From contig NC_092091.1 in the NCBI RefSeq assembly GCF_045679555.1, positions 17,854,572-17,918,571 on the forward strand: 64,000 bases of DNA. Reading direction: 5' to 3'. Positions within the stretch are counted from its first letter, which is position 1, and the number at the start of each line of letters is the position of its first letter. Made by a program: the position numbers and the translations under genes. Source of the DNA: Salvelinus alpinus (lineage: Eukaryota > Chordata > Actinopteri > Salmoniformes > Salmonidae). The notes beneath the pieces are model-generated. The model ran no database searches. It saw nothing but the letters and a program-made list of their open reading frames with translations, and was not told the DNA's origin. Below are positions 41,650 to 53,110 of this stretch, one piece after another.

Positions 41650-42200
41650 TATGAATCCAGCTGCCACTTCATTAAAACTGTTAGAATCAGTTTACCATAG
41701 CGCACTTCGCTTTACTAAGGGAGACAGGTTCAGTACACATCACTGCATTCTTTACCAGAAGTAGGCTGGCCCTCTTTGAAGTCACGCTCTCTTTTTTATT
41801 TATAAAGCTCTCTTACAAAAACTCCCACTGTATCTAACTTCTAACTTCGCTATAACCTTTAGGCATACGAGTTACCGTTCACGGTCTCAGGGATGGCTAA
41901 CTCTGGAAATACCTTTGTTCTCCTCAGAGTTAGGTAAATCTGCTTTTAGTTTGTTTGCACACCATGTATGAAACAATCTACAGAGTTCATACAGCTGGAT
42001 GTTCTGGTGCCTCTGTGGCAGTTCAAACTGATTGGGGCCCTCTTTGCTGATGAATGTAATTGTGTTTCTTGAATGTATTTGAAGTTTTTGTATATTTGCA
42101 TTATATTGTATTTAGTAAATTATTTGTATACAGGGATCCCTTGTGAAAGAGAGACTGGTCTCTATTTTAAAATAAAGGTAAAATAAATGAAATAAAAACT
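41650..42200 (+). mobile_element. L2-type LINE 3' end
   Basis: Opens in ORF2 C-terminal coding (LKLLESVYHSALRFTKGDRF...HHCILYQK), then passes stops and frame changes. It ends in a 3' UTR with GAGAGACTGGTCTC and a terminal run of AAATAAA-like units. Dead and 5'-truncated. Confidence 0.82.
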
Positions 42201-42780
42201 GTAATTGAAAGGATGACAAGAAATAGAAAGTGTGGGATTCAGTCTGACTCCAAAGCCTGCCGTGGTTTGAGGGTACCTTTATGCTAGGCATTTATGAGCC
42301 GTTTGTAAGCAAATATCTGTGCAAAAGGATAATAGAGTACTGCATCTCATCTCCTCATACTGATTAATGATCCTTTACATTTATGGTCAGGAAGATCTGA
42401 TCACAATCAGATCTTAATGCGTCTTTTAATCGTCTACACCTGTCTAAAAATGTGGGCACAGTCAGAATGCGGAGAAAATTAGGATTAACGATGCCTGTCA
42501 GGTATAAACAGTTTTTTTTGGGCAAAACGAGGTGAATGAAGTAGGTTTGAGGAATTAGGTTCAGGACATTGTGCCATTCTGTCTCAAATGGGAGCCAATG
42601 GGTTGTTCCTCAATTAAGAAGTTGTGGGGAAACATTCTGTGTCAATCCCCCAGATTCAGATTGTGAAACCAAATAAAGAGGTGCAGACAGAAAAAATCCA
42701 ATGCCCGACACTTTTTGACAACCCCTCTGAAAAGTGTTGAAACGAGCCTTATCTTCTAATGTTCCTTTGCTCACAGCGAG

Positions 42781-42927
42781 GAACCTCCAGTGCAATGGCT
42801 GGTGGCTGGGGCCTTGGAGCCGCTCCAGGGAACCTCCAGTGCAATGGCTGGTGGCTGGGGCCTTGGAGCCGCTCCAGGGAACCTCCAGTGCAATGGCTGG
42901 TGGCTGGGGCCTTGGAGCCACTCCAGG
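42781..42927. repeat. 49-bp tandem repeat, 3 copies
   Basis: GAACCTCCAGTGCAATGGCT begins copies at 42781, 42830 and 42879. No stop in several frames, so it yields overlapping short ORFs that I reject as genes. Confidence 0.95.
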
Positions 42928-42970
42928 GGATGCAGAGAGCTGCCGATTACCGCTTGTCACGAGGCTCTCT

Positions 42971-42976
42971 GTGTAT

Positions 42977-43017
<41 letters not shown>
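42971..43017. repeat. (GT)n microsatellite
   Basis: About 40 bp of GT with two AT interruptions. Confidence 0.95.
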
Positions 43018-43019
<2 letters not shown>

Positions 43020-43206
43020 AAGAGGAGAAGGGTATCTGGGCCAAGGTCTGATGGAGCAACACACAGCACTCTGCCAATGGCACTGGACACAGTGTGATGG
43101 AGTCCAGACCAGGGACAGAACATGAGGAAACAGGCTGCAGGAGAAATCAGTGGAGGGTTGTTGCACACTCAGCACCTGACAAGGCCAGTACAAACACAAA
43201 TGGTCC

Positions 43207-44565
43207 ATTAAGGGAATGTTTCCTTTTTAACAACCAAATTTACATTTTTATGTAAATGGGATGTTATGGAAGGTTCCAGAGACCTTTTTCATGATTTCAC
43301 AATTTTGAGAAATGTACCCCAAACAGCAAATCACATCCTCATCCTCATTGTGTAGTATGGGGCCCCTGAAAAAACATGAACAAAGGATCCAAAAACACCC
43401 AGATACACTTTTAGAACCTGCAAAGCTATCAGTATAGTGATGCATGTCTTAAGATCTTAAGATGTTGAACACATGAAATTGTGTCATTCAAAACTTTATC
43501 CGCAACGTTATAGGCCTATTCCATTCTGTTGCGACTCCAGCGATACCGCTCAGTCTATTTGACATGTAACTGCCAAAAGAAAAGAAAAATTGAGTAAATG
43601 AGGGATACAAAGTGCTGCTAGCAGCTCTCACAGTCTCACCAGAAAAAGACATTCGTCCATGTTTCTCAAACGTAAATTTCGAAGTTGTTCCAAATGTCAA
43701 ATTTCGAATTGTTTAAGGTTAAGTTTAGGCATTAACTCCACATGTTTAAGTTTAGGCATTAACTCCGAATGGTTAAGGTAAGGGTTAAGGTTTGGGATAG
43801 GCTTAAAACAAAAATAAAAACAACAACTTTCTATCGCTGGATCCAACTTGCAACATTTAAAATCAGATGTTAACGCCCATCCACCATCCCAGTCCACAAC
43901 ACCCTAGCAAAACTGAGACCTACTTGAAAGTAACAGCATTCACTGTTGCCCCTAGAGGCCAGTTTACACGTCATCGCCCAATTTCCTCAGACATGGATGG
44001 ATGTCAAATACTGACTTCTTTCACGGGTGACCTGGCTGCTTAATACGGCGTTGGGCCACCATGAGCCACCAAAACAGCTTCAATGCACATTGCCATAGAT
44101 TCTACAAGTGTCTGAAACTTCCTGTGTGGAAGCACCCCATGCTTTCCACAGCGAAAATGCTTTACGTTCGGGTTTCCTTTATTTTGGCAGTTACATACAG
44201 CAGACTATGCGGAAAATGGAACAGCTGGATGGGGAAACGGCTTGAGTTGTGCAAAAGGGAATATAACATTGCGGATAAAGTTCGGGAATGTCACAATTTC
44301 ATTTGTACAACATCTTAACATCTGCATCACTATACTGAGCGCTTTGTCGTTTCTAAAAGTACGTATTTGGGTGTTTTTGGAGCCTTTGTTAATGTTTTTC
44401 AGGGCTCCATATTACACAACGAGGACGAAGAAGTGATTTGTTGTTTGGGATAAATTTCTCAAAAACATGCGATATCACAAAAAAGATGTCTGTAACCTTC
44501 TATAACATGCCATTTATATCAAACATAGAGATTTGGTCGTAACAAAGGAAACTTCTTCTTTAATG
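43207..44565. mobile_element. 1.36-kb foldback element with 350-400 bp inverted arms
   Basis: The left arm (43207 to about 43580) reappears inverted at about 44165-44565: AAACACCCAGATAC near 43395 is matched by GTATTTGGGTGTTT near 44365, and CCCCAAACAGCAAATCAC near 43318 by GTGATTTGTTGTTTGGGA near 44440. The outer ends read CATTAAGGGAATGTTTCCTT and, inverted, CATTAAAGAAGAAGTTTCCT. The central 580 bp has small TTTAGGCATTAACTCC repeats and a piece resembling another Tc1 5' region (GTTGGGCCACCATGAGCC). No transposase. Confidence 0.8.
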
Positions 44566-44566
44566 T

Positions 44567-44720
44567 GGTCCCGTGTGGCTCAGTTGGTAGAGCATGGCGC
44601 TTGCAACGCCAGGGTTGTGGGTTCATTCCCCACGGGGGGACCAGGATGAATATGTATGAACTTTCCAATTTGTAAGTCGCTCTGGATAAGAGCGTCAGCT
44701 AAATGACTTAAATGTAATGT
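44567..44720 (+). mobile_element. tRNA-like SINE with intact cloverleaf
   Basis: 44568-44643 folds as a tRNA: GGCTCAGTTGGTAGAGC D arm, anticodon stem TGGCG/CGCCA around CTTGCAA (anticodon TGC), T arm GTGGGTTCATTCCCCAC, and an encoded-looking CCA. It is followed by the SINE tail GTAAGTCGCTCTGGATAAGA...ATGTAATGT, so it is a SINE rather than a tRNA gene. It lies directly beside the foldback element. Confidence 0.88.
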
Positions 44721-44861
44721 TGAACTTATTGCAGCAATTTATTGGAGGACTTCATGGCTTGGCTAGCTGTCAATATTATCATATTAAAATGTATCTAAAT
44801 CAGTTAAACTGTGGGTAACTTAATACACCCCGGCATTATGCGTTTGGCATTATTCACAGTG

Positions 44862-45178
44862 TGTCACGGCCGTTTTCCCTTTATTTAAAATGAAGCCAAC
44901 AAAACAATAAACCATACAAAACGACCATGAAGCTTAAGGGCTGTAGTGCCACAAACAAAGACAACTACCCACAACGAAAGGAGGGAAAAAGGGCTACCTA
45001 AGTATGGTTCCCAATCAGAGACAACGATAGACAGCTGTCCCTGATTGAGAACCATACCCGGCCAAAACATAGAAACACAAAATTATAGAAGTGAAGGACA
45101 TAGAATGCCCACCCAAATCACACCCTGACCAAACCAAAAAGAGACATAAAAAAGGCTCTCTAAGGTCAGGTCGTGACA
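44862..45178 (-). mobile_element. Solo LTR, about 317 bp
   Basis: Bounded by TGTCACGGCC and GGTCGTGACA, i.e. TG...CA ends with a short TGTCACG/CGTGACA inverted repeat. Flanks CAGTG and AAGTG match 4/5, compatible with a 5-bp LTR target duplication. It is the reverse complement of the LTR starting at 63676 (shared blocks around CAATCAGAGACAACGATAGA and CACACCCTGACCAAA). No internal retroviral-type coding adjoins it. Confidence 0.82.
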
Positions 45179-45403
45179 AAGTGATACTGTATTGACTGGT
45201 TTTCATATTATCCACAGAAGCGTGGCTGAAGATTTTCGGCAACATAAAAACTGTTATTTTGAATTAAGTGTATTTTTTAAAACATATTTTATACAAGCTG
45301 TTCTTTGACAAGGTCCTCCATCCCTGCCCTGGTATGCCTGTGTTGTTTGCACAGTAGGCTATAGTATGACCTTGTCAAAAATGCTATGGGCATTTTGGCC
45401 AGT

Positions 45404-45537
45404 AGGTTGCTGGTTCGTATCCCTGAGTCAACTAGGTGAAAAATCTGTCTATGTGCCCTTGAGCAAAGCACTTAACTTTCATTGCTCCTGTAAGTCGCAC
45501 TGGAAAAGAGCTTCTGCTAAATGACTGAAATGTAAAA
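45404..45537 (+). mobile_element. tRNA-derived SINE, 5'-truncated
   Basis: Contains box-B-like GGTTCGTATCC at the left, the 'aaaatctgtctatgtgcccttgagcaa' body and the TGTAAGTCGCACTGGAAAAG tail. A different family from the HpaI type but sharing its tail with other copies here. Confidence 0.8.
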
Positions 45538-46079
45538 TCAAGTCCTATGTCTTGGGCCAGTGGTGAGCTGTGGAGGCAGGGGGGCATGACACATGACATG
45601 TAGTAGAGTCACGTGACGTGTCCGTGTGTGATGACATTTTAGGGGTTGTCTGACCACAGGATGTGTGCCTTCTGCAGCACTGAATACGGGAGTAAGCGCA
45701 GCACCCTTCAATGCAGAATAAGATCCTATTTTATTATGATAAGAGGAATGCACAGTAGTACAGGAACAACAATAGGAGCTGTAGGTTATGTTTATAACCC
45801 TGTAATAAATGTACATACATATAAAAACATTTAGTAACTGTAGATATAAGAATTTAAGTTATTAAAATACCCATATTTCTGGTCTTCACGCTTCTGTGAA
45901 CATTTGTCCTACTACATTGACCAACGCAGCAGCTAGTGAACATGAGTTGGATTATTGCCTTGCTCCCTAATGTCATTCCTTTGTTAGGGGGCGTCCTGCT
46001 CAAGGGAAAGACGGGCTCTTTCTATTCGCTGAAAAGATAGGTGTGTCAGGGGGGGTTTGTGGTTCTTTCACATCAGCTG

Positions 46080-46290
46080 TCAATCATTACGTCAGTTCCG
46101 GCTGGTGGGCAGTGGCTGTATGTGGGCGATTTTGACAGCAGCAGAGTTGTTTAGGAGACAAACAAGGACGTGTTGAAGGGGACAATTCTTTCCGTCCTTG
46201 TTCCACCCGAACTCGCACTGACAGCTTCTCAACGCACGGAGGTTTCTGACGGGATGTCGGCTTCGGATCGGGCTGTCCATTGTAAGGTAG
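46080..46290. promoter_or_regulatory. Candidate CpG-rich promoter or first exon
   Basis: CpG dinucleotides are clearly concentrated between about 46085 and 46280 compared with AT-rich neighbours, with a CRE-like ATTACGTCAG at about 46087. A donor-like AAG/GTAGAT lies near 46287. By synteny with the mammalian order let-7 host then PPARA this could be a 5' exon of the downstream gene (inference). No ppara coding exon appears in this window. Confidence 0.3.
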
Positions 46291-48483
46291 ATCGATTTGA
46301 TAGGTTTATTATCACACATTGATGTGACTCTCAATGCATTGCTTGCTTCATGCCTGATATCGCAGAATTTCTAGACTGTATAGTTTTGACAATGAATTGA
46401 AGTGTTAAGATTGAAATTTGCCGGTGTTCATCGACTGATATTTTTAAGGAATTTATCCCATTCATGATAGTTTCAGCAAAAAAACTGAAAAATCAATGAA
46501 TGCATGTTGCAACAAGATATCTGGGGCCATTGTTATTGTACAGTCGAGTACGCCTGCGCATCCGACGTATGTATATGATACATGCTTTTTGGGATGTAGG
46601 CCAATGGCTATTGATAGCTCCAGGGGTCCGTACTGCAGGGGTCCGCGAAAATATATATAAATATAAAAAATTAAGTGGTTTTGATTATTTGATTATTTCA
46701 ATGTTTTAATGAATATCGCTAGCAACAACAGAATAAACCCGTGTTGAATGACATACCTACAGTTGAGGAGAATGTTTTCTTTCTAATGATGGCAACTTTA
46801 TTTCTCAACTCCTAATATTGAACAAATTGAACTATTGGAGCCAATTACACTCACTGGAGTATCTGACATGGGCTTTGAAAAAGTACTCGCTACCAGTACG
46901 GCAAGGGCTTTCTTGACTTGGACATACATGTTTTCCAGCACACGGCTAACCTTTGTTTAACCAGCTAAATAGCTGTTCTTAGCGAAAATGTATTTGAAGT
47001 TACCTTTCTAGCTAATAGGCTATGTTAGAGTTTACACTTTCAATTATAATGTGGGGATGTAAAAATAATAATAAAAAACGACCAAATCTATTTATTTTAT
47101 AATGTGAATTACTTCTCCTTGACATTCTCATTCACTTGACCATAAGACAAGACATGCATTTAAAAATATATATTGTTGCTAATGTATGATGGGTCCCTGG
47201 GTCGCCAGTTTGCCTGAGAGGGGGTCCCTGGGCAAGAAAAGGTTAAAGGGTTAGGCTACTTCTATAAATAATGTATTGGAAAATTGCCATGAGAGTTTTG
47301 TAACATGTGAGCTTTGTAACATTCTTATACATAATTAGGCTGCAAGTTGCATATGCATGACATTGTTGAGTTTACTACAATGTAATTGTTTTTATTTTTC
47401 CCAGCTTAGGCTACCTTTTGGACAATGCACACTTATTGAAACAAAGTAACAAATTATTTCCCTAGTGGAGCCTATCCTTATCCTGATAATTGGAGTTTGA
47501 GGTTTGTGTTTATTTTTATGATAAACACAACTTGTAGAAAATGTTTAGGATTTTTCTCTTTCAGAATAACTCAGTAGTAATACTTTTTTATCATAATGAG
47601 TATAATATTATGTTGAGTATGACTAGCCTACACTTTGACGTTGGTCTTTAAATGGCAAATAGGGGTGAGAGGTGGTGTTGAGGACAGAATCAGTAATGAC
47701 GCTAAAACGTGTGTCTGGGAGGTCAGGTTTTGGGAGAAAGCTTGGAGGCCTGTTGATAGTGAATGTGTATTACTGTAAGGGAAGATGACGCATGTGTTGA
47801 GAATTGGCTCAGTGCTCAGGGTGATCATCCTTTTGTTCTGGCCTGCAGGTTTGCCTCTCTTCTAATCATGAGGATATTTCCAGGTTTGCTCTGTTTCTAG
47901 AATAAATGTACTTCATTCACACTATCTATAAACGATATACTATTATACTTATCTATACTTTTCTATGTGTGTATACAGATGGGATAAAATGGTCCCACAT
48001 GTGTGTCTAAATGGTCAGGTCTTTATAATGGGCTTCATAATACGTTTATAAAGGGTTTGTGAAGGATATATAAGTACAATATAAAGTTATTTCTAGACTG
48101 CTGATGGTTAGTTCATACCTACATTAAGTGCGTAACTTGGTGCCGAAATTACTTGCTTTTTTAGCAGATCAAAGTTATGCACATTACACAAAATATATAT
48201 TAATCAAACTTAATTGTAACCTAGTCTGTGTATAATGCTTGCCGTGCAATGATCTCTTATGAAGGGAATCAACAACCTACCAATAGAGCCTTTCAGTGCC
48301 AAATTGCACACTTTCTCTGTGAGTCTGAAACTTGACCCAAATCCTGCCGTTCCTGTCCCTGCCCCAGTCCTCCAAGCTACAGGAATGCTGCCCGTGTTTT
48401 TCCACATCCAAGCTGGTTGGGATTTTTATCCACTTGTTACCTTCTTTTAGTCATCTAAAAAAAATCTGAATTTGGTACTCATA
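46291..48483. other. AT-rich noncoding sequence
   Basis: No exon recognised. 46615-47255 starts AGGGGTCCGTACTGCAGGGG and ends near GGGGGTCCCTGGGCAAG, possibly the worn ends of another hAT-like element; low confidence. Confidence 0.35.
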
Positions 48484-49296
48484 CAAGTTGCGGTCAAATA
48501 TATTGGCACCCTTGCACTTTACAACGGAGTGCAATGGAGCAGAATGTTCTGTATTCTCTTTTAAAAACTGGTTGAATGGCTATATATATATATATACTGT
48601 ATATATTTTATGTAGTACTTTTACCCCCTTTCGTGATATCCAAGTGGTAGTTACAGTCTTGTCCCATTGCTGCAACTCCAGTACGGACTTGGGAGAGGCG
48701 AAGATCGAGAGCCATGCGTTCTCCGAAACACAAGTCTGCCAAGCAGCACGCTTAACCCAGAAGCCAGCCACAACAATGTGTCGGAGGAAACACCGTCCAG
48801 CTGGTGACCGAGGTCAGCTTGCAGGCGCCCGGCCCGCCACAAGGAGTCGCTAGAGCACGTTGGGACAAGGACATCCCGGCCGGTCAAACCCTCCCCTAAC
48901 CCGGATGACGCTGGGCCAATTGAGCGCCGCCTCATGGGTCTCCCGGTCATGGCCGGCTGTGAGACAGCCTGGGGCCGCTGCGCCAATCGGGAGGCCCTTG
49001 AATGGCTATTATGATCCTGTAGGCACCTGCAACTTACCACAGGTGAGGTAAATTAGACATACACGAGAATCACCTGCCTCCAAATAAATTAATTCTCATT
49101 TTGAATAATTTAGTCCAGGCCATTTTTTGCTTTGAAGTGAAAAATCTAAATTATAGTTATTTTTTTTCTTAAACCTTAACAGTTATAAATCAAACAAATA
49201 CACATGTGAACAACAAACGTTTTTTTTTTTTTTTTTAACTTATTTTTTAAGAAATAGTGAATCGTGCAAGGGTGCCAATATATTTGACCACAACTG
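48484..49296. mobile_element. Tc1-like non-autonomous element with nested SINE
   Basis: The left end AAGTTGCGGTCAAATATATT continues GGCACCCTTGCAC. The right end is its inverse: GTGCAAGGGTGCCAATATAT then TTGACCACAACTG. TA precedes the left end; the right flank is TT, presumably mutated. There is no transposase, and half its length is the SINE at 48584-48997. Confidence 0.82.
48584..48997 (-). mobile_element. tRNA-derived SINE with deleted head, perfect TSD
   Basis: The 12-bp TTGAATGGCTAT is repeated exactly at 48572-48583 and 48998-49009. Between them is an inverted SINE: the tail side (CCAAGTGGTAGTTACAG), the long body, and at the right CAATCGGGAGGCCC, the 5' end. About 70 bp of the tRNA-like head are missing relative to the copy at 49553-49944. 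Confidence 0.9.
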
Positions 49297-49552
49297 TTGA
49301 TCACAGTATTCTCTGTGAGGTTTGGTAAGGATAGCCAGGACAGACACTGACTGCACTGTGTAGTGGTAGTTGAGGGTTACATTAGTCTCTCTGGTTGCTG
49401 CCTTGCGGCCCTTCTTCATACTGCCAGGGCCATGTGGACGTGGAGTTTGCCTTTAGTTCTAAGGTCACCCTTCCATCAGTGAAACTTTCCACCTAGGCCA
49501 GCTTCACGCTGAAAAGTTTCTACTTGTTTTAAGGTCCAGCAATGACCTGCCA

Positions 49553-49944
49553 TGGTTGAGGCCTCCCGGGTAGCGCAGTGGTCTAAGGCACTGCATCGCA
49601 GAGCTAGCTGTGCCACCAGAGATTCTGGGTTAGAGCCCAGGCTCTGTTGTGACCGGGAGGCCCATGGGGCGGTGCACAATTGGCCCAGCGTCGTCTGGGT
49701 TAGGGAGGGTTTTGCTGGCAGGGATATCCTTGTCTCATCGCGTACTAGCGACTCCTGTGGCGGGCTGGGTGCAGTGCATGCTACCAGGTCGCTAGGTGTA
49801 CGGTGTTTCCTCTGACACATTGGTGCGGCTGGCTTCCGGGTTGGATGTGTGGTGTGTTTCGGACCTTTGCCTCTCTTGAGTCCGTACGGGAGTTGCAGCG
49901 ATGAGACAAGACAGTAGGGGAGAAAAGAAAAAAAAAAAAAAAAA
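49553..49944 (+). mobile_element. Full-length long tRNA-derived SINE (SmaI-like 5' end)
   Basis: Begins GAGGCCTCCCGGGTAGCGCA, has the tRNA-like head with box-B-like GGGTTAGAGCCC, the long body and a poly(A) tail at about 49925-49944. Flanks GACCTGCCA (49544-49552) and GATCTGCCA (49945-49953) match 8/9, the expected target duplication. Both Pol III boxes carry substitutions, so it is probably silent. Confidence 0.88.
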
Positions 49945-50242
49945 GATCTGCCACCAAAATCATAAAAAGAATGGAGTTATTTTCATGCATTTCATACAGC
50001 TTCCAGCACTTCCAGCTTCCTACTTACTTCTTATGTGATTATACAGTTGTAAGCTAAGGTCCCTGAGGATTGCGTTTTCAGTTGCAATAGGCAACTGAGG
50101 TCTGGAGGTCTGGCAGTGTGGTGCCAGGACAACAACCTCTCCCTAAAATGTGAGCAAGACAAAGGAGATGATCGTGGACTACAGGAAAAGGAGGGCAGAA
50201 CAGGACCCCATTAACATCAACAGGGCTGTAGTGGGTCAAGAG

Positions 50243-50418
50243 TTTAATTTAACTAGGCAAGTCAGTTAAGAACAAATTCTTATTCACAATGATGACTTAG
50301 GGGTTAACTGCCTTGTTCAGGGGCAGAACAACAGATCTTTACCTTGTCAGCTCAGGGATTTGATCTAGCAACCTTTCGGTTCCTGGCCCAACGCTCTAAC
50401 CACTAGGCTACCTGCCAC
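50243..50418 (-). mobile_element. HpaI-type SINE nested in a LINE
   Basis: Left: TTTAATTTAACTAGGCAAGT tail; right: inverted tRNA head CCCAACGCTCTAACCACTAG. The HpaI recognition sequence GTTAAC is preserved. It lies inside LINE ORF2 sequence, so it arrived after the LINE. Confidence 0.93.
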
Positions 50419-50459
50419 CTTGGTGTCCACATCACCAACAAACTATCATGGTTCAAACA

Positions 50460-50790
50460 CACCAAGACAGTCTCCCCCTCAGGAGACTGAAAAGATTTGG
50501 CAGTGGTCCACAGATCCTCAACAAATTCTACAGCTGCACTATCAAGAGCATCCTGACCGGTTGCATCACCGCCTGGTATGGCAATTTCTCGGCATCCGAC
50601 CGTAAGGCGCTACAGAGTGTAGAGCGTACGGCCCATTACATCACCTGGGGCCAAGCTTCCTGCCATCCAGGACCTATTTACTATGCGTGTCAGAGGAAGG
50701 CCCAAAAAATTGTTAAAGATTCCAGTCACCCAAGTCATAGACTGTTCTCTCTGCAACCGCACGGCAAGCGGTACTGAAGCACCAAGTTTA
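50460..50790 (+). pseudogene. LINE ORF2 C-terminal fragment
   Basis: Frame shows RRLKRFGSGPQILNKFYSC, KSILTGCITAWYGNFSASD, RKALQSVERTAHYIT and RKAQKIVKDSSHPSHRLF, homologous to 28890-29420. An internal deletion removes coding just before CTCAGGAGACTG, and a stop follows HGKRY where the family normally continues. No catalytic domain. Confidence 0.85.
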
Positions 50791-52006
50791 GGTCCAAAAT
50801 GCTCGACTAACCTGTACCCCCGCACATTGACTTGGTACCGGTACCCCCTGTATATAGCCTCGTTATTGTTATGTCATTTTATTGTGTTACTTTTTATTTA
50901 ATTTTTTACTATAGTTTATTTAGTAAATATTTTCTTAACTCTATTTCTTGAACTGCATTGTTGGTTAAGGGCTTGTAAGTAAGCATTGCACGGTAAGGTC
51001 TACACCTGATGTATTCGGAGCATGTGACAAATATATATATATTTTTTGTTGTCAATTAATCTGATATTTATGTATGAGCTATTCCTCAACAGCCCTTCAA
51101 TGTGCACCTGCAAAACTGTTCTCTTCCCTGCGCCAATGATAGAGTTTAAGCTGCCTGTTGAGTTGGTTACTGCATGCACTGAAAGAACCCAATGGATCTT
51201 CTTTAGTTTTCTAAAAGGTATAATTTCTCATCAGGGCTTTTCATGCAACTTCACATCACACTCCACAGTGATATAGTTTAGAAACACTGCAGATTAATAG
51301 TTCCTACATAATGTCTTTGACCCACAATCTCAGGACTCAGTCCCTTCCTAACCATGTGTTGTACATGTTTAGTCTATTCCTAAAGATCTATGGGAGACTT
51401 CTCCTGCTCTGTCCTTAGGCAGTCTGTTTCTATGTGGCTTGGCTGCACTGTGAGAGACTTGTCTCTACTCTAGGAACCTGAGACCTGTAATCAGCTTGTG
51501 CTTGGCTGCTTTAGACAGCTGCATAGAGACACAAAGACAGAGGAAGAAAGAGACAGACAAAAAGAAAGAGAGACAGAGGGGAGGGATTTCTCTTTTCTCC
51601 TCAAACAGGACTTTCTGGTTTCCTCTTAACTGCGTTCTTTCTTACATTTATCACCGGTCTTTCTCTGTGAGTCCATAAAGAACATGTTGTCAGTAGGTTT
51701 GCAACAAGAATCCTCTTTCGGAAGCCTGGTATGCATGTTCATTAGGTGACTTTGTTGAGACAGTTGAGAGTAATTTCTGAAGAGAAATGACATCATACAC
51801 CAGTAAGAGGCTTCTGCAATACAAAGGATCTGTTCATGGAGGTATTGGCATGCGTATGAGCGTGTGTATGTGTTGAGGCGTGCGTGTGTGTGTACGTGCA
51901 TGCGTTCATGCACATGTGTGCACTTGTTTGTACATGTGTGTATGTGTATCTATGTACCTCCCTGTCTCTCTAGTAACCATTGGATTAGCTCCAGAGCAGT
52001 AGTGTA

Positions 52007-52244
52007 CGGTAAGGTCTGATGCCCGGTAAGGTCTGATGCCCGGTAAGGTCTGATGCCCGGTAAGGTCTGATGCCGGGTAAGGTCTGATGCCGGGTAAGGT
52101 CTGATGCCGGGTAAGGTCTGATGCCCGGTAAGGTCTGATGCCCGGTAAGGTCTGATGCCGGGTAAGGTCTGATGCCGGGTAAGGTCTGATGCCCGGTAAG
52201 GTCTGATGCCCGGTAAGGTCTGATGCCCGGTAAGGTCTGATGCC
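52007..52244. repeat. 17-bp minisatellite, 14 copies
   Basis: Unit CGGTAAGGTCTGATGCC every 17 bp. The only common variation is C or G at one base (GCCCGGT/GCCGGGT), and it occurs in blocks. Confidence 0.97.
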
Positions 52245-52617
52245 GGGAAAGCTCTTTCTATCCCCTTCTCTCACTGGCACGCACACACACTCATAAAGTG
52301 GATTTTTGCTACGGTGTTTATCGGTATGACAGGATCACAAAGATAACCATCAAACAACCACAACCAATCATCAAACAGCAGCAGATAGGCGACGCAAACA
52401 TTAGACACACATTCACAGGCCCTAATACCTTGTGCCCTGCACGAACAGGGGACTTTCAGCACTACAGACAGCAGCCCAAATGCCAGCAAGTAGGCCTACA
52501 TGTAGACAGCACTATACATACAAAATGCCTAGTAGTCAGCGCTACTGATTGAGATATATACTAACACAATAGACATGTAATGTAATAATGGTAGACGGCG
52601 CTACTGATTGAGATATA

Positions 52618-52838
52618 CACTACCGTTCAAAAGTTTTAGAACACCTATTCATTCAAGGGTTTTTCTTTATTTTTACTATTTTCTACATTGTAGAATAATA
52701 GTGAAGACATCAAAACTATGAAATAACACATATGGAATCATGTAGTAACCAGAAAAGTGTTAAACAAATCAAAATATATTTCATATTTGAGATTCTTCAA
52801 ATAGCCACCCTTTGCCTTGATGACAGCTTTGTGTTGAA
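52618..52838. mobile_element. Tc1-like element, one end only
   Basis: After TA (52616-52617), CACTACCGTTCAAAAGTTTT opens the TIR of a third Tc1-like family; its subterminal 'attttctacattgtagaataatagtgaagacatc' and a coding-adjacent CCACCCTTTGCCTTGATGAC follow, then similarity stops. Confidence 0.82.
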
Positions 52839-53110
52839 AGTGCGTTGGCCGATGGACAGAAACAAAATGGTGCAGTATGAGGCCATGTGGCGGAGAGTGA
52901 TGTACTGTAGGCACTGGAGAAGGGGGTGTGAGCAGGTGGGTCTAGGTGTGATGTTGTGGATGTTTGTGTGTGGATGGTTTGTGTTGTAAAAAAAAAAAAA
53001 GATTAATAAAATGTGGATGTTTCTTTTTTTTAACAAATGCATTCATTGAAAATTCCCTTACAGGCCTTGAGCAAAAAAAGCATGGTGACGGTCGTTAAAT
53101 GGGTTGCTAA

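Larger units (their letters stand above)
50096..51038 (+). mobile_element. LINE 3' part, split by a SINE
   Basis: ORF2-derived sequence (TGGTGCCAGGACAACAACCT, GGAGATGATCGTGGACTACA) is interrupted by the SINE at 50243-50418, resumes at CTTGGTGTCCACATCACCAA, and ends with the 3' UTR TACCCCCTGTATATAGCCTC...GCATGTGACAAATA. Same family as 5306-5536. Confidence 0.88.

Noticed and set aside
42734-43125. Trp/Gly-rich frames in all + frames
   Set aside because: Caused by three 49-bp tandem copies followed by a GT run; no gene evidence.
44568-44643. tRNA gene with anticodon TGC
   Set aside because: The fold is good, but it continues into a SINE tail, lacks the G3:U70 pair expected of alanine tRNA, and appears to encode CCA; called a SINE.
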